Assembly: GCF_008329645.1 (NCBI RefSeq) | Contig: NZ_CP043474.1 | Coordinates: 3,100,001 to 3,164,000, forward strand | Direction of reading: 5' to 3' | From: Mycolicibacterium grossiae | GTDB lineage: Bacteria; Actinomycetota; Actinomycetes; Mycobacteriales; Mycobacteriaceae | Length of the DNA stretch: 64,000 bases | Shown here: positions 49,556 through 58,365 of the stretch, piece by piece | How the letters are laid out: the number at the start of each line of letters is the position of its first letter | Numbering within the stretch: the stretch's first letter is position 1 | Notes under the pieces: generated by a model | Seen by the model: only the letters and a program-made list of their open reading frames with translations | The model's database searches: none | Told to the model about the DNA's origin: nothing | Made by a program: the position numbers and the translations under genes

Positions 49556-51379
49556 CACCCGACCCGCCTGGATCAGCGCCAGCATGTCCTCCGACGCCAG
49601 CGGCTCCGACAGCAGGAAGCCCTGCGCGCGGTGGCAGCCGTGCCGCAGGAGCGTCCGTGCGGCCAGGTCGGTCTCGACGCCCTCGGCGACCAGCTGCAGG
49701 CCGAACGCGTCGGCGAGCGCGATGATCGCGCGGACGATGGCGAGGTCGTTGGGATTGGCGCCGAGGTCGGTGACGAAGCTCCGGTCGATCTTCAACACGT
49801 CCACCGGCAATTGCTTCAGGTGGGCGAACACGCTGTAGCCGGTGCCGAAGTCGTCGATGGCCACCTTGACGCCCGCGTCGCGCAACCCGTTGAGCGTGAT
49901 GGTGGTGGTCTCCAGGTCCTGCACCACGACGCTCTCGGTGATCTCGACGCAGACGGACCCGGGCGGGAGGCCGAACTCGTCGAGGATGCTCGCGACCAAC
50001 TCCACGAAGCCCGCGGTGACGAGTTGGACGGGCGACACGTTGAGGCGCAGGACGACGTCGGTGCCCGCGCCGCTGGCACGCCACCGCGCGAAGTCCGCGC
50101 ACGCCGTACGCATCACCCACCGGCCCAGCTCGCCCGCGAGGTTGATGGACTCGGCCACCGCGATGAACGTGGCGGGGGACAGCAGCCCCCGGGTGGGGTG
50201 CTGCCACCGGACCAGCGCCTCGGTGGCCAGGACCCGGCCCGTGCGCATGTCGACCTCGGGCAGGTAGCGCAGGAACAGCGCGCCGTTGTCGAAGACGTTC
50301 TGCAGGTGCAACTCGATGTCGTTGCGGAACTCCGAGGCGAGCGCCATCTCCTCGGTGGCGAGCACGACGCGGTTTCCGCCGTCGGATTTCGCATGCATCA
50401 CCGCCTGGTCGGCGCGCCGCATGAGGTCGGTGGTGGTGTCGCGGCCCGGCGCGCCCAATGCCACGCCGATGCTGACGGTGCGGGCCAGCATCTCCCCGTC
50501 GATCGACACGCGTTCGCGCAGCACGTCGCGCAGGTGGTCGGCGAGGTCGCGGGCCTCGGCCGCCGCCATGGCCTCCGCGGGCACGACCACGAACTCGTCG
50601 CCGCCGAGGCGGGCGATCATGCTCGACCGCTTGGTGTTCTGCTGCAGGCGGTCGGCGAGCACGCGGATGAACCAGTCCCCGGCGGTGTGGCCGAGGTAGT
50701 CGTTGATGGTCTTGAGCCGGTCGAGGTCGAAGAACAGCGTCGCGACGGGGCCGGGAGCGCCGGGAGCGAGCCGTTCGGTCAGGTGGTCGAGCAGCGCGCG
50801 CCGGTTGTAGAGGCCGGTCAGCGAGTCGTGCTCGGCCAGGTGGGTGAGCCGCTCCTCGGCCTTCACGCGGGCCTGGACCTGGGCGAACAGCGAACCGATG
50901 GCTTCTAGCGCGTTCATCTCCTCGGGCCGCCACTCGCGGTCGCCGAACTTGACGAAGCCCAGGACGCCGGTCGTCACGTTGCCGGAGACCAGGGGAGCTG
51001 CCGCCATCGAGGTCTGCGGCACGTTGCGCCCCTCGGCGATGCGGCGCTGGTAGTCCTCGTCGTCGGGTCGGAACACCAGCGGCTTGTCGATGTACTCCGA
51101 CGCCGCGAACACCGGATCCGCGTCGGCGAAGTACACCACCCCCAGCGGGTCGGGGTCCGGGACGTCGGGCCGCTGCAGCCACTCCGCCACCAGGATCGAC
51201 GCCCGAATCGAGTGGTCGTTGTGCCGCAGGAAGCTGACGTCCACGTCGAAGTACTCGACGAGCATGCCCAGCACCTTCGCCGCCACCGCCGCGCTGGTGG
51301 CGGCGTCCGACGCCATGAGCGCGACGGCGACGTTGGTCACCAGCCGGTCGAGGCTCGGGCGGGGCGTTTCGCTGGACAT
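49532..51379 (-). CDS. dcpA: GAF-GGDEF-EAL bifunctional c-di-GMP enzyme (Rv1354c/DcpA type)
   Basis: This 615-residue soluble protein has a GAF domain (about 25-175: VDVSFLRHNDHSIRASILVA, FADADPVFAASEYIDKPLVF), a GGDEF domain with ARLGGDEF at 256-263, and an EAL domain with TEALVRW at 386-392, LNVSPVQL, EITESVVVQD, DDFGTGYSVF and EGVET. It closely follows M. tuberculosis Rv1354c and the M. smegmatis enzyme MSDGC-1/DcpA, which both makes and hydrolyses c-di-GMP. All catalytic motifs are intact. It lies 10 bp downstream of moeY on the same strand. Confidence 0.9.
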   Translation of the reverse strand: MSSETPRPSLDRLVTNVAVALMASDAATSAAVAAKVLGMLVEYFDVDVSFLRHNDHSIRASILVAEWLQRPDVPDPDPLGVVYFADADPVFAASEYIDKPLVFRPDDEDYQRRIAEGRNVPQTSMAAAPLVSGNVTTGVLGFVKFGDREWRPEEMNALEAIGSLFAQVQARVKAEERLTHLAEHDSLTGLYNRRALLDHLTERLAPGAPGPVATLFFDLDRLKTINDYLGHTAGDWFIRVLADRLQQNTKRSSMIARLGGDEFVVVPAEAMAAAEARDLADHLRDVLRERVSIDGEMLARTVSIGVALGAPGRDTTTDLMRRADQAVMHAKSDGGNRVVLATEEMALASEFRNDIELHLQNVFDNGALFLRYLPEVDMRTGRVLATEALVRWQHPTRGLLSPATFIAVAESINLAGELGRWVMRTACADFARWRASGAGTDVVLRLNVSPVQLVTAGFVELVASILDEFGLPPGSVCVEITESVVVQDLETTTITLNGLRDAGVKVAIDDFGTGYSVFAHLKQLPVDVLKIDRSFVTDLGANPNDLAIVRAIIALADAFGLQLVAEGVETDLAARTLLRHGCHRAQGFLLSEPLASEDMLALIQAGRVSVSFPAA

Positions 51380-51389
51380 CGTGACCAGC

Positions 51390-53546
51390 TTAGAGCCGGT
51401 CAGCCTCGTTCACGCTGCGTCTGCGGCTCTTGACCGATGCCGGGCGCGTCATGGACAACCGCAGGATCAGCGCCGGAACCTCGCCGTGCAGCCCGGCGAC
51501 CTCCGCGAAGCGCTGACGTAGGCCGGCCAGCGCGACGGCGTGGTCGGCCGACACCTCCGCGAGGTCGTCGTCGGACACCGCGTACAGGAAGGCCGGTGAC
51601 ACGGGCTGCACCGACAGGCCGAGGTCCTGGGCGGTGACCCACACCGACTCGACCGCCGCGCCGCCCCGGGCGTAGTCGGTCAGCTCGGTCCCCGAGATCG
51701 TGACGACGGCCAGCGCGCTGCTGGCGTTGACGCGGTCGGAGGTGTCGGCGCCGAGCACCTGGCCACCCTCCCAGGTGGCGAGTTCCGCCATCACGTCCGA
51801 ACGCTTCAGCAGGTCGAGCGCCACCAGCGTGCCGGCATCGAGTTCGAGGCTGCGGACGTCGATGCCCGAGTCCATCGCGTCGTCCCCGGGCCAGCGGAGC
51901 TCGGAGATCATCTCGGCGTGCAGCAGCGGGGTGAGGTAGCGGATCCGGTCGGCGGCGGCGAGGATGCCCGCGGCCTCGGTGAGCTGCTCGCGCGCGTTCA
52001 CCAGCCGCAGACCCGCGCCCTCGCGGGCGGCGGCCGCGGCGAGGGCGTCGACGACGTGGTCGCCGAGCGCGGTCGGTGGGCCGTGGTGGCGGTTGGTCTC
52101 CCGGCGCAGCACCGCCGCGTGCAGCCGGCCGAGGTCGGGATCGGAGCCCGGGACGAGTGCGACGGTGGCGACCAGCGGCGCGGACCCCGATGGCGCGGCG
52201 TAGCGCACCTGGCCCACCACCTCGCCGGACGCGGCGGCCGCCACGCGGGCATTGAACGCCGCCGCACCGACCGCGACCGCGCTGCCGCGGAACGCGACGT
52301 CCATCGTCGAGGTCAGCTCCGGCAGCACCGCAATCGCCACGCCGTCGTCGGTCGTGGAGATCGACCAGGGTTGCGAGTTGCCGCCCGACGGCGCGCGCAC
52401 GGCGGCGGCCACCATCGACGCGAGCAGGTCCTCGCCGACGACGGCGGGGGTGGCGTCGGCGACGTCCATCACCGGATCTGCCGGCGGCGCTGCGGGTTCG
52501 ACGACCGCGTCGAAGGCCGCGGCGGCATCCAGGCGGATCCGGCCGGACGGCAGGTGGCCACCGAGCCCGATGCGGCGGACGGCCTCGGCGACGCCGCCGG
52601 CGCCGAGCGTGACGTCGCCGGCCAGCTGCGGCCACGTCGACAGGCCGTGCCCCACCTCGAGCAGCGATGCCGCGGCGCGCCCGGACAGCCCGGCCACGTC
52701 GATCAGGCGCAGCACCCGTCCCACCTTCTGCTGGGAGGTCAGCGCGCGCAGCTCGTCGGCGTCGACGTCGCCGAGCAGGCCGTGGAAGATCGGTCGCCCC
52801 GGGTCCAGGTCGAAGCGCTCGACGTCGATCAGTCCGCGGTCGCTGGTCGCCATGACCACCGGGATGCCGCGGGCGCGCGCCCGCAGACGCACCAGGGTCT
52901 TGATGTCGAGCGAATCGCACTCCTCGATCACGACGTCCAGGCCGGCGAGGAAGTCGTCGACGGTGTCGTCGGTCAGGCCGGCGGGCCAGGGCGTCACCGT
53001 CAGGTAGGGATCCAGCTCGCTGATCCGGCGTGCTGCGGCGGTGGCCTTGTTGACGTCGAGGTCGAACACGCTCGCCGGAACCCGGTTGAGGTTCGACAGT
53101 TCCAGCTCGTCGAAGTCCGCGAGCCGCAGTTCGCCGCACAGCCCCTCGGCGGCGAGGGTGTGGGCGATGACGTGGCCGGAACTGAGCCCGACGACGCCGA
53201 CGCGCAGCGCGCCCAGGCGGTCCTGCTCGGCGAGGGTGATGAGGTTGCGGTTGCGGTCCAGCCGCAGTCGCCGGAACGCGCGCGGTCCGAGGACGGCGAC
53301 CACGGTGCGCCGCCACGGGTAGTGCGCCCACCGCGGCGGCTCGTCGAGCAGGGCGGCGTCGCCGTCGGCGATCTCGCGCAAGCCGCGGCGCTGGGTGGCC
53401 AGCGCGTCGAGCACGGTGACGCCAGGGTCGTCGCGCAACGCATCGAGGGTGGCGGCGTCGTCGGCGCGCGTGGCGTCGAGCAGAACGGCGGCGTGCCCGG
53501 CGCCGTCGGACGCCCCGTCCGGAGCGCTCTCGAGGCCAGCGTTCAC
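51390..53546 (-). CDS. moeY: ThiF/E1-like fused to nitroreductase (Rv1355c, MoeY type)
   Basis: This 718-residue fusion has an E1-like adenylating fold (about 110-350: LRVGVVGLSSGHVIAHTLAA, LADFDELELSNLNR, VIEECDSLDIKTLVRLRARA) and a C-terminal FMN nitroreductase domain (about 430-700: AVRAPSGGNSQPWSIS, VAVGAAAFNARVAAA). The nucleotide loop is atypical (GLSSGH for GxGGxG). The M. tuberculosis homologue is annotated MoeY by weak similarity to molybdopterin enzymes, but no other cofactor gene is near. GTG 53546 overlaps the upstream stop by 4 bases; the next gene, dcpA, starts 11 bp after its stop. A peptide- or small-molecule-modifying role is as likely as cofactor synthesis. Confidence 0.83.
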   Translation of the reverse strand: MNAGLESAPDGASDGAGHAAVLLDATRADDAATLDALRDDPGVTVLDALATQRRGLREIADGDAALLDEPPRWAHYPWRRTVVAVLGPRAFRRLRLDRNRNLITLAEQDRLGALRVGVVGLSSGHVIAHTLAAEGLCGELRLADFDELELSNLNRVPASVFDLDVNKATAAARRISELDPYLTVTPWPAGLTDDTVDDFLAGLDVVIEECDSLDIKTLVRLRARARGIPVVMATSDRGLIDVERFDLDPGRPIFHGLLGDVDADELRALTSQQKVGRVLRLIDVAGLSGRAAASLLEVGHGLSTWPQLAGDVTLGAGGVAEAVRRIGLGGHLPSGRIRLDAAAAFDAVVEPAAPPADPVMDVADATPAVVGEDLLASMVAAAVRAPSGGNSQPWSISTTDDGVAIAVLPELTSTMDVAFRGSAVAVGAAAFNARVAAAASGEVVGQVRYAAPSGSAPLVATVALVPGSDPDLGRLHAAVLRRETNRHHGPPTALGDHVVDALAAAAAREGAGLRLVNAREQLTEAAGILAAADRIRYLTPLLHAEMISELRWPGDDAMDSGIDVRSLELDAGTLVALDLLKRSDVMAELATWEGGQVLGADTSDRVNASSALAVVTISGTELTDYARGGAAVESVWVTAQDLGLSVQPVSPAFLYAVSDDDLAEVSADHAVALAGLRQRFAEVAGLHGEVPALILRLSMTRPASVKSRRRSVNEADRL

Positions 53547-54268
53547 AGGGCCAGCGCCGTCAGCGGCGCCAGCGCAGCGGTCTCCCGGAGGATCTTCGCC
53601 ACCTGGTCGGGGTCTGCGTGCCGGACGAACGTGCGCCGGTCCCACCACATCATCTTCGTAAGGTAGCGCTCATCCGGGTAGGGGGTCGGGGGGATGGGGG
53701 CCACCACGCCGCCCGACGACGCCCAGCGCTGCAGGACGTGCGGCGCGGACGTGGCCACGCAGAACTGCAGGCCCAGCAGCTCCATCACGTGGAAGACGTT
53801 GCGCGCCAACAGCGCCGTGGTCGCGCGGCCGAGGTCCTTGCCGCGGTCGTCGGTGCTCCACGCGGACTTGATCTCGGCGACGCCGAACGGCACGCGGTCG
53901 TCGATCATCTTGCGCACCGCGGCCTGTCCGGGTTGGCCGGCCCACTCCCGAACGGCGTGGGCGTCGTCGGCTCCCCGCAGGGGGCCCACGGCCCGCACGC
54001 CGCCCACCACCCGACCGTCGTCGTCGAGCAGGGCGCAGAACGTGGCGGTGTCGGCGCCGTCGGCGATCGCCGCGACGTCCAGCGCATTCTGCACGCCGTG
54101 TCGCCGGTAGCTCCGCTCGGCGCCGCCGAGGTAGGCGTGCCACAGTTCGGGGTCGAGCCGTGGCGTCGAGAGCACGACCGTCGCCCGGGAGTCCGCGTCC
54201 CACCACGACGCATTCTCCGCCAGGGGCTCGTCGCCGAAGCCGTCGAAATCCACCGTGGACACGCTCAT
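53543..54268 (-). CDS. GNAT-like protein (Rv1356c type), possible acyl/aminoacyl transferase
   Basis: This 241-residue protein has a GNAT-like core resembling N-acyl amino acid synthases and autoinducer synthases: FCALLDDDGRVVGGVRAVGP, then VAEIKSAWSTDDRGKDLG, NVFHVMELLGLQFCVATSAP and LQRWASSGG. It corresponds in place to the hypothetical gene Rv1356c upstream of Rv1355c. It is translationally coupled to moeY (GTGA) and its product may supply or modify the substrate of MoeY. ATG 54268 has GGGG upstream. Donor and acceptor are unknown. Confidence 0.72.
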   Translation of the reverse strand: MSVSTVDFDGFGDEPLAENASWWDADSRATVVLSTPRLDPELWHAYLGGAERSYRRHGVQNALDVAAIADGADTATFCALLDDDGRVVGGVRAVGPLRGADDAHAVREWAGQPGQAAVRKMIDDRVPFGVAEIKSAWSTDDRGKDLGRATTALLARNVFHVMELLGLQFCVATSAPHVLQRWASSGGVVAPIPPTPYPDERYLTKMMWWDRRTFVRHADPDQVAKILRETAALAPLTALAL

Positions 54269-54633
54269 GAAAACCCCAATTCGTCGCGCAGTCATGCGTT
54301 GGTCGAGTTGTCGCTGACTGCTGTCCTTCGCATCGATCCGAATGCGAATAGCGCGATCAGTATCGGGTCGCCGAACGCCTTTCACCACCCCGTGTTTCGG
54401 GACTACCCGCAGGTCAGGAGGCTGAATCGAGGTAAACCTGCGTGCGCGTCAAAACGTCGCAATTCGATGATCAGACCATTGCCGCAGCGTAAGAATGTTC
54501 AGCTGGCCATCTGGCGAAGATTCGAACCAATTCCCCGAAATTCCAGCAAAACGAAGATTGTGTTCTCTTCCGACAGCGACTAGATGTATCAGGGGCGGTG
54601 CGCGGCGCCGCCACCCCACCGAGAGGAGCAGGC
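54269..54633. other. AT-richer intergenic region upstream of htdZ and the moeY operon
   Basis: These 365 bp separate the divergent GNAT-like (start 54268) and htdZ (start 54634) genes and must hold both promoters. The stretch 54420-54590 is clearly AT-richer than the surroundings. GAGAGGAGCAGGC before 54634 is the htdZ ribosome binding site. No ORF with family support or strong terminator was recognised. Confidence 0.6.
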
Positions 54634-55086
54634 GTGAAAGTCTTCGACGATCTGAGCGAGTTTGCAGCGGCCCAGGGCAGCCAACTCGGTCCCACCGATT
54701 GGTTGGAGATCACCCAAGACCGCGTCAACACCTTCGCCGACGCCACCGACGACCACCAGTGGATCCACGTCGACCCGGAGAAGGCGGCCAACGGTCCCTT
54801 CGGCGCCACCATCGCCCACGGCCTGCTCACGCTGTCGCTGCTGCCGCACTTCTCCCAGCAGCTCTACCGGGTCAACGGCATCTCGCTCGCGGTGAACTAC
54901 GGCTACAACAAGGTCCGCTTCATCAACCCGGTCAAGGTCGGCGCGAGAATCCGGGCGCGCGGTGAGGTCACCGCGATCAATCAGCTCGACGGTGCGGTGC
55001 AGGCGACGACGACGATCACCATCGAGATCGAGGACGCCGACAAGCCGGCCGCGGTGGCCGAGTCGATCATCCGCTACATCGCCTGA
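54634..55086 (+). CDS. htdZ: R-specific enoyl-CoA hydratase (MaoC type), HtdZ
   Basis: This 150-residue single hotdog protein resembles M. tuberculosis Rv0130 (HtdZ): SDW-like [20 protein letters not shown], the catalytic [51 protein letters not shown] and [11 protein letters not shown]. MaoC hydratases add water to trans-2-enoyl-CoA to give (R)-3-hydroxyacyl-CoA. GTG 54634 has a strong GAGAGGAG site. The stop codon is part of a 15-bp tandem repeat that duplicates it twice in phase. It is convergent with the acyl-CoA dehydrogenase gene. Confidence 0.9.
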   Translation: MKVFDDLSEFAAAQGSQLGPTDWLEITQDRVNTFADATDDHQWIHVDPEKAANGPFGATIAHGLLTLSLLPHFSQQLYRVNGISLAVNYGYNKVRFINPVKVGARIRARGEVTAINQLDGAVQATTTITIEIEDADKPAAVAESIIRYIA

Positions 55087-55172
55087 GTCGATGCGGCCTG
55101 AGGCGATGCGGCCTGAGTCGCCGCGGCCCGAGTCGCCACTGCCCGAGTCGCCGCGCCCGAGTCGCCGCGCCC
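55082..55172. repeat. 15-bp tandem repeats containing the htdZ stop codon
   Basis: About six units of the form GCCTGAGTCGATGCG run from the htdZ stop towards the convergent gene, drifting from CCTGA to CCCGA; the last two are 14 bp. The first three units each carry TGA in the htdZ phase (55084, 55099, 55114), giving serial stops. It occupies nearly the whole 92-bp space between the two stop codons. Confidence 0.85.
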
Positions 55173-55178
55173 GACGGC

Positions 55179-56348
55179 TCAGCGCGCGGCGCGCGCCGCC
55201 CGCAGCAGCCCGCCGCCGATGATCAGGCGTTGGATCTCGCTGGTGCCCTCGTACAGCCGGAGCAGGCGCACGTCCCGGTAGATCCGCTCGACGGGGACCT
55301 CGCGCATGTAGCCGCTGCCGCCGTGCACCTGCACGGCGAGGTCGGCCACCCGGCCCACCATCTCGGTGCAGAACAGCTTGGCGGTCGAGGGGGCGATGCG
55401 CCGGTCCTCGCCGGTGACCCACAGCCGGGCCGCCTCGCGGACCAGGGCACGTCCGGCCATCACCCCGGCCTGCTGGTCGGCGAGCATCGCCTGAACGAGC
55501 TGGAACTCGCCGATGGCGGTGCCGCCCTGGGTCGCGGTGGCGGCGTAGCCGACCGATTCGTCGAGCGCGCGTTGCGCGGTCCCGACCGACAGCGCCGCGA
55601 TGTGGATCCGGCCGCGGGCCAGGGTCGTCATCGCCGCCCGGTAGCCGATGTCCTCGGCGCCGCCCACCAGTGCGTCGGCGCCGACGCGGACGTCGTCGAG
55701 CGCGACGTCGGCCGTCCACGCGCCCTCCTGGCCCATCTTCGCGTCCTTGGGGCCGACGGTGACGCCGTCGGCGTCGGCGGGCACCAGGAACACCGCGATG
55801 CCGGGACCGTCGGCGTCGGCCGGCCGGGTGCGGGCGAAGACGACGAACAGATTGGCCGTCGGCGCATTGGTGATGTACTGCTTGCGGCCCGTGATGGCCC
55901 AGCCATCGCCGTCGCGCACCGCCCGGGTGCGCAGACCCGCCGGGTTGGACCCGGCCCCGGGCTCGGTCAACGCGAAGGACGCCACCACGGCGCCGCTGGC
56001 GATGTCGGCGAGCCAGCGCGTCTTCTGCTCGTCGGTGCCGAAGCCGACGAGCACCTGCCCGGCGATGCCGTTGTTCGTGCCGAACATCGACCGCAGCGAC
56101 AGCGTGGTGTAGCCCAACTCCATCGCCAGCTCGACGTCCTGGGCGAGGTTCAGCCCGAGCCCGCCCCACTCCTGGGGGATCGCGTAGCCGAACAGGCCCA
56201 TGTCGCGGACCTGGGCGCGGATGTCGGCGGGCACCTCGTCACCCGTCATGATCTCGACCTCGCGCGGGACCACGACGGTGCGGACGAACTCGCGCGTCGC
56301 GGCCAGGATGTCGGCGAAGTCGCTATCACTGACGGTCTGCTCGGCCAT
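55179..56348 (-). CDS. Acyl-CoA dehydrogenase
   Basis: This 389-residue flavoprotein has [76 protein letters not shown] and [14 protein letters not shown] with the classical catalytic Glu in YEGT. It catalyses alpha-beta dehydrogenation of an acyl-CoA. It is divergent from the FabG-thiolase-dehydrogenase operon, from which it is separated by a 57-bp promoter region with an inverted repeat, and convergent with htdZ. ATG 56348. Together these genes make a complete beta-oxidation set. Confidence 0.92.
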   Translation of the reverse strand: MAEQTVSDSDFADILAATREFVRTVVVPREVEIMTGDEVPADIRAQVRDMGLFGYAIPQEWGGLGLNLAQDVELAMELGYTTLSLRSMFGTNNGIAGQVLVGFGTDEQKTRWLADIASGAVVASFALTEPGAGSNPAGLRTRAVRDGDGWAITGRKQYITNAPTANLFVVFARTRPADADGPGIAVFLVPADADGVTVGPKDAKMGQEGAWTADVALDDVRVGADALVGGAEDIGYRAAMTTLARGRIHIAALSVGTAQRALDESVGYAATATQGGTAIGEFQLVQAMLADQQAGVMAGRALVREAARLWVTGEDRRIAPSTAKLFCTEMVGRVADLAVQVHGGSGYMREVPVERIYRDVRLLRLYEGTSEIQRLIIGGGLLRAARAAR

Positions 56349-56359
56349 GGTGTGTACGA

Positions 56360-56377
56360 ATATCATATTTCCGATAT
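56360..56377. promoter_or_regulatory. Inverted repeat in the divergent beta-oxidation promoter
   Basis: ATATCATATTTCCGATAT has 5-bp arms (ATATC/GATAT) around an 8-bp centre. It lies in the only AT-rich patch of the 57-bp space between the divergent acyl-CoA dehydrogenase and FabG-like genes, so it overlaps one or both promoters and is a good candidate for the binding site of the regulator of this set (perhaps the GntR at 59539). Confidence 0.5.
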
Positions 56378-56405
56378 CCGATTCGACGAAGGAGGCGGAC
56401 CGCCG

Positions 56406-57146
56406 ATGGGCTTGCTCGACGGACGATGTGCAGTGGTGACCGGAGGTGCGCAGGGCATCGGGCTCGCGATCGCGACGCGCTACGTGGCCGAGGGCGCGCG
56501 CGTGGTGCTCGGCGACCTCGACCCGTCGGCCACCGAGGCGGCGGCGGCCGCGCTCGGGGGTCCCGACGTGGCGCGCGCGGTGCGCTGTGACGTCACCGAC
56601 GGCGCCCAGGTCACCGCGCTCGTCTCCGCCGCGGTGGACGCCTTCGGCAGCCTCGACGTCATGGTCAACAACGCGGGCATCACCCGCGACGCCACCATGC
56701 GCAAGATGACCGAGGAGCAGTTCGACCAGGTGATCGCCGTACACCTCAAGGGCAGCTGGAACGGTACGCGCGCGGCGGCCAACGTGATGCGCAAGCAGCA
56801 GCGCGGCGCGATCGTGAACATCTCCTCGATCTCCGGGAAGGTCGGGCTGATCGGTCAGACCAACTACTCGGCGGCCAAGGCCGGCATCGTAGGGCTCACC
56901 AAGGCGGCGGCCAAGGAGGTCGCCCATCTCGGCGTACGCATCAATGCGATCCAGCCCGGGCTGATCCGCTCGGCCATGACCGAGGCCATGCCGCAACGCA
57001 TCTGGGACGAGAAGCTCGCGGAGATTCCGATGGGCCGCGCGGGAGAGCCCAGCGAGGTCGCGTCGGTCGCGCTGTTCCTCGCATCCGATCTGTCGTCCTA
57101 CATGACCGGCACGGTGCTCGAGGTCACCGGCGGACGGCACATCTGA
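56406..57146 (+). CDS. FabG-like SDR (3-oxoacyl reductase/3-hydroxyacyl-CoA dehydrogenase)
   Basis: This 246-residue SDR has [27 protein letters not shown], catalytic Ser ([10 protein letters not shown]) and Tyr-Lys (NYSAAKAG), and ends [13 protein letters not shown], typical of FabG/PhaB-type enzymes. In this operon (SDR, thiolase, acyl-CoA dehydrogenase, GntR) it should oxidise the 3-hydroxyacyl-CoA made by a hydratase such as HtdZ. ATG 56406 with GAAGGAGG upstream. It lacks the mycofactocin-type insertion. Confidence 0.9.
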   Translation: MGLLDGRCAVVTGGAQGIGLAIATRYVAEGARVVLGDLDPSATEAAAAALGGPDVARAVRCDVTDGAQVTALVSAAVDAFGSLDVMVNNAGITRDATMRKMTEEQFDQVIAVHLKGSWNGTRAAANVMRKQQRGAIVNISSISGKVGLIGQTNYSAAKAGIVGLTKAAAKEVAHLGVRINAIQPGLIRSAMTEAMPQRIWDEKLAEIPMGRAGEPSEVASVALFLASDLSSYMTGTVLEVTGGRHI

Positions 57147-57147
57147 G

Positions 57148-58365
57148 ATGGACCTGCGCGAAGCCGTGGTGTGCGAACCGTTGCGCACGCCGATCGGCCG
57201 CTACGGCGGCATGTTCGCCGCCCTGACGGCGGTGGACCTCGGCGTCGCGGCGCTGACCGGTCTGCTCGGGCGGACCGGTGTGCCCCCCGGTGACGTGGAC
57301 GACGTCATCCTCGGCCACTGCTATCCGAGCACGGAGGCGCCGGCCATCGGTCGCGTCGTCGCGCTCGACGCCGGGCTGCCGGTGACGGTGCCCGGCATGC
57401 AGATCGACCGGCGCTGCGGCTCCGGGCTGCAGGCGGTGATCCAGGCCTGCCTGCAGGTGGCCACCGGCCAGCACGACCTCGTCGTCGCCGGCGGCGTCGA
57501 GTCGATGAGCAACGTGGTGTTCCACTCCACCGACATGCGCTGGGGCGGCGCCCGCAGTGGCGTCACGGTGCACGACGGGCTGACCCGCGGCCGCACCACG
57601 GCGGGCGGGCGGCACCACCCGGTGCCGGGCGGCATGCTCGAAACCGCCGAGAACCTGCGCAGGCAGTACGGCATCGGCCGCGCCGAGCAGGACGAACTCG
57701 CCGTCCGCTCGCACCAGCGTGCGGTCGCCGCGCACCGCGACGGCCTGCTCGCCGACTCGATCGTGCCGGTGACCGTGCCGGTGCGCGGCGGCGAACGGAC
57801 CCTGGACACCGACGAGCACCCGCGTGCCGACACCACCGTCGAGGCGCTGGCCGCGCTGAAACCCATTCTCGGCCGCCACGATTCCGAGGCGACGGTGACG
57901 GCGGGCAATTCCAGCGGACAGAACGACGCCGCGGCGATGTGCCTGGTGACCACCGTCGAGGAAGCCGCCGCCCGCGGGCTGACCCCGTTGGTGCGGCTGG
58001 TGTCCTGGGGCGTCGCCGGCGTCGGACCGGAGGTCATGGGCATCGGCCCGGTCCCGGCGACCGAGGTCGCGCTCGGCAAGGCCGGCCTGACGCTGGCCGA
58101 CATGGACCTCATCGAACTCAACGAGGCCTTCGCCGCCCAGGCCCTCGCGGTGCTGCGCGAGTGGCAGTTCACCGACGTCGACCACGACCGCCTCAACGTG
58201 CACGGCTCCGGGATCTCGCTCGGCCATCCCGTCGGCGCCACCGGCGGCCGGATGCTCGCCACGCTGGCCCGCGAACTGCACCGCCGCGGCGGCCGCTACG
58301 GCCTGGAGACGATGTGCATCGGCGGTGGGCAGGGACTGGCCGCGGTGTTCGAGAGGGTGGCATGA
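57148..58365 (+). CDS. Acetyl-CoA C-acyltransferase (thiolase)
   Basis: This 405-residue degradative thiolase has the nucleophile Cys in IDRRCGSGLQA, the GHPVGATGG His, and the second Cys in CIGGGQG. Other family features are ELNEAFAAQALAVLREW and VTAGNSSGQNDAAA. It cleaves 3-oxoacyl-CoA to acetyl-CoA and a shortened acyl-CoA. It starts one base after the SDR stop and its own stop overlaps the next dehydrogenase start by 4 bases, so the three are tightly coupled. Confidence 0.93.
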   Translation: MDLREAVVCEPLRTPIGRYGGMFAALTAVDLGVAALTGLLGRTGVPPGDVDDVILGHCYPSTEAPAIGRVVALDAGLPVTVPGMQIDRRCGSGLQAVIQACLQVATGQHDLVVAGGVESMSNVVFHSTDMRWGGARSGVTVHDGLTRGRTTAGGRHHPVPGGMLETAENLRRQYGIGRAEQDELAVRSHQRAVAAHRDGLLADSIVPVTVPVRGGERTLDTDEHPRADTTVEALAALKPILGRHDSEATVTAGNSSGQNDAAAMCLVTTVEEAAARGLTPLVRLVSWGVAGVGPEVMGIGPVPATEVALGKAGLTLADMDLIELNEAFAAQALAVLREWQFTDVDHDRLNVHGSGISLGHPVGATGGRMLATLARELHRRGGRYGLETMCIGGGQGLAAVFERVA

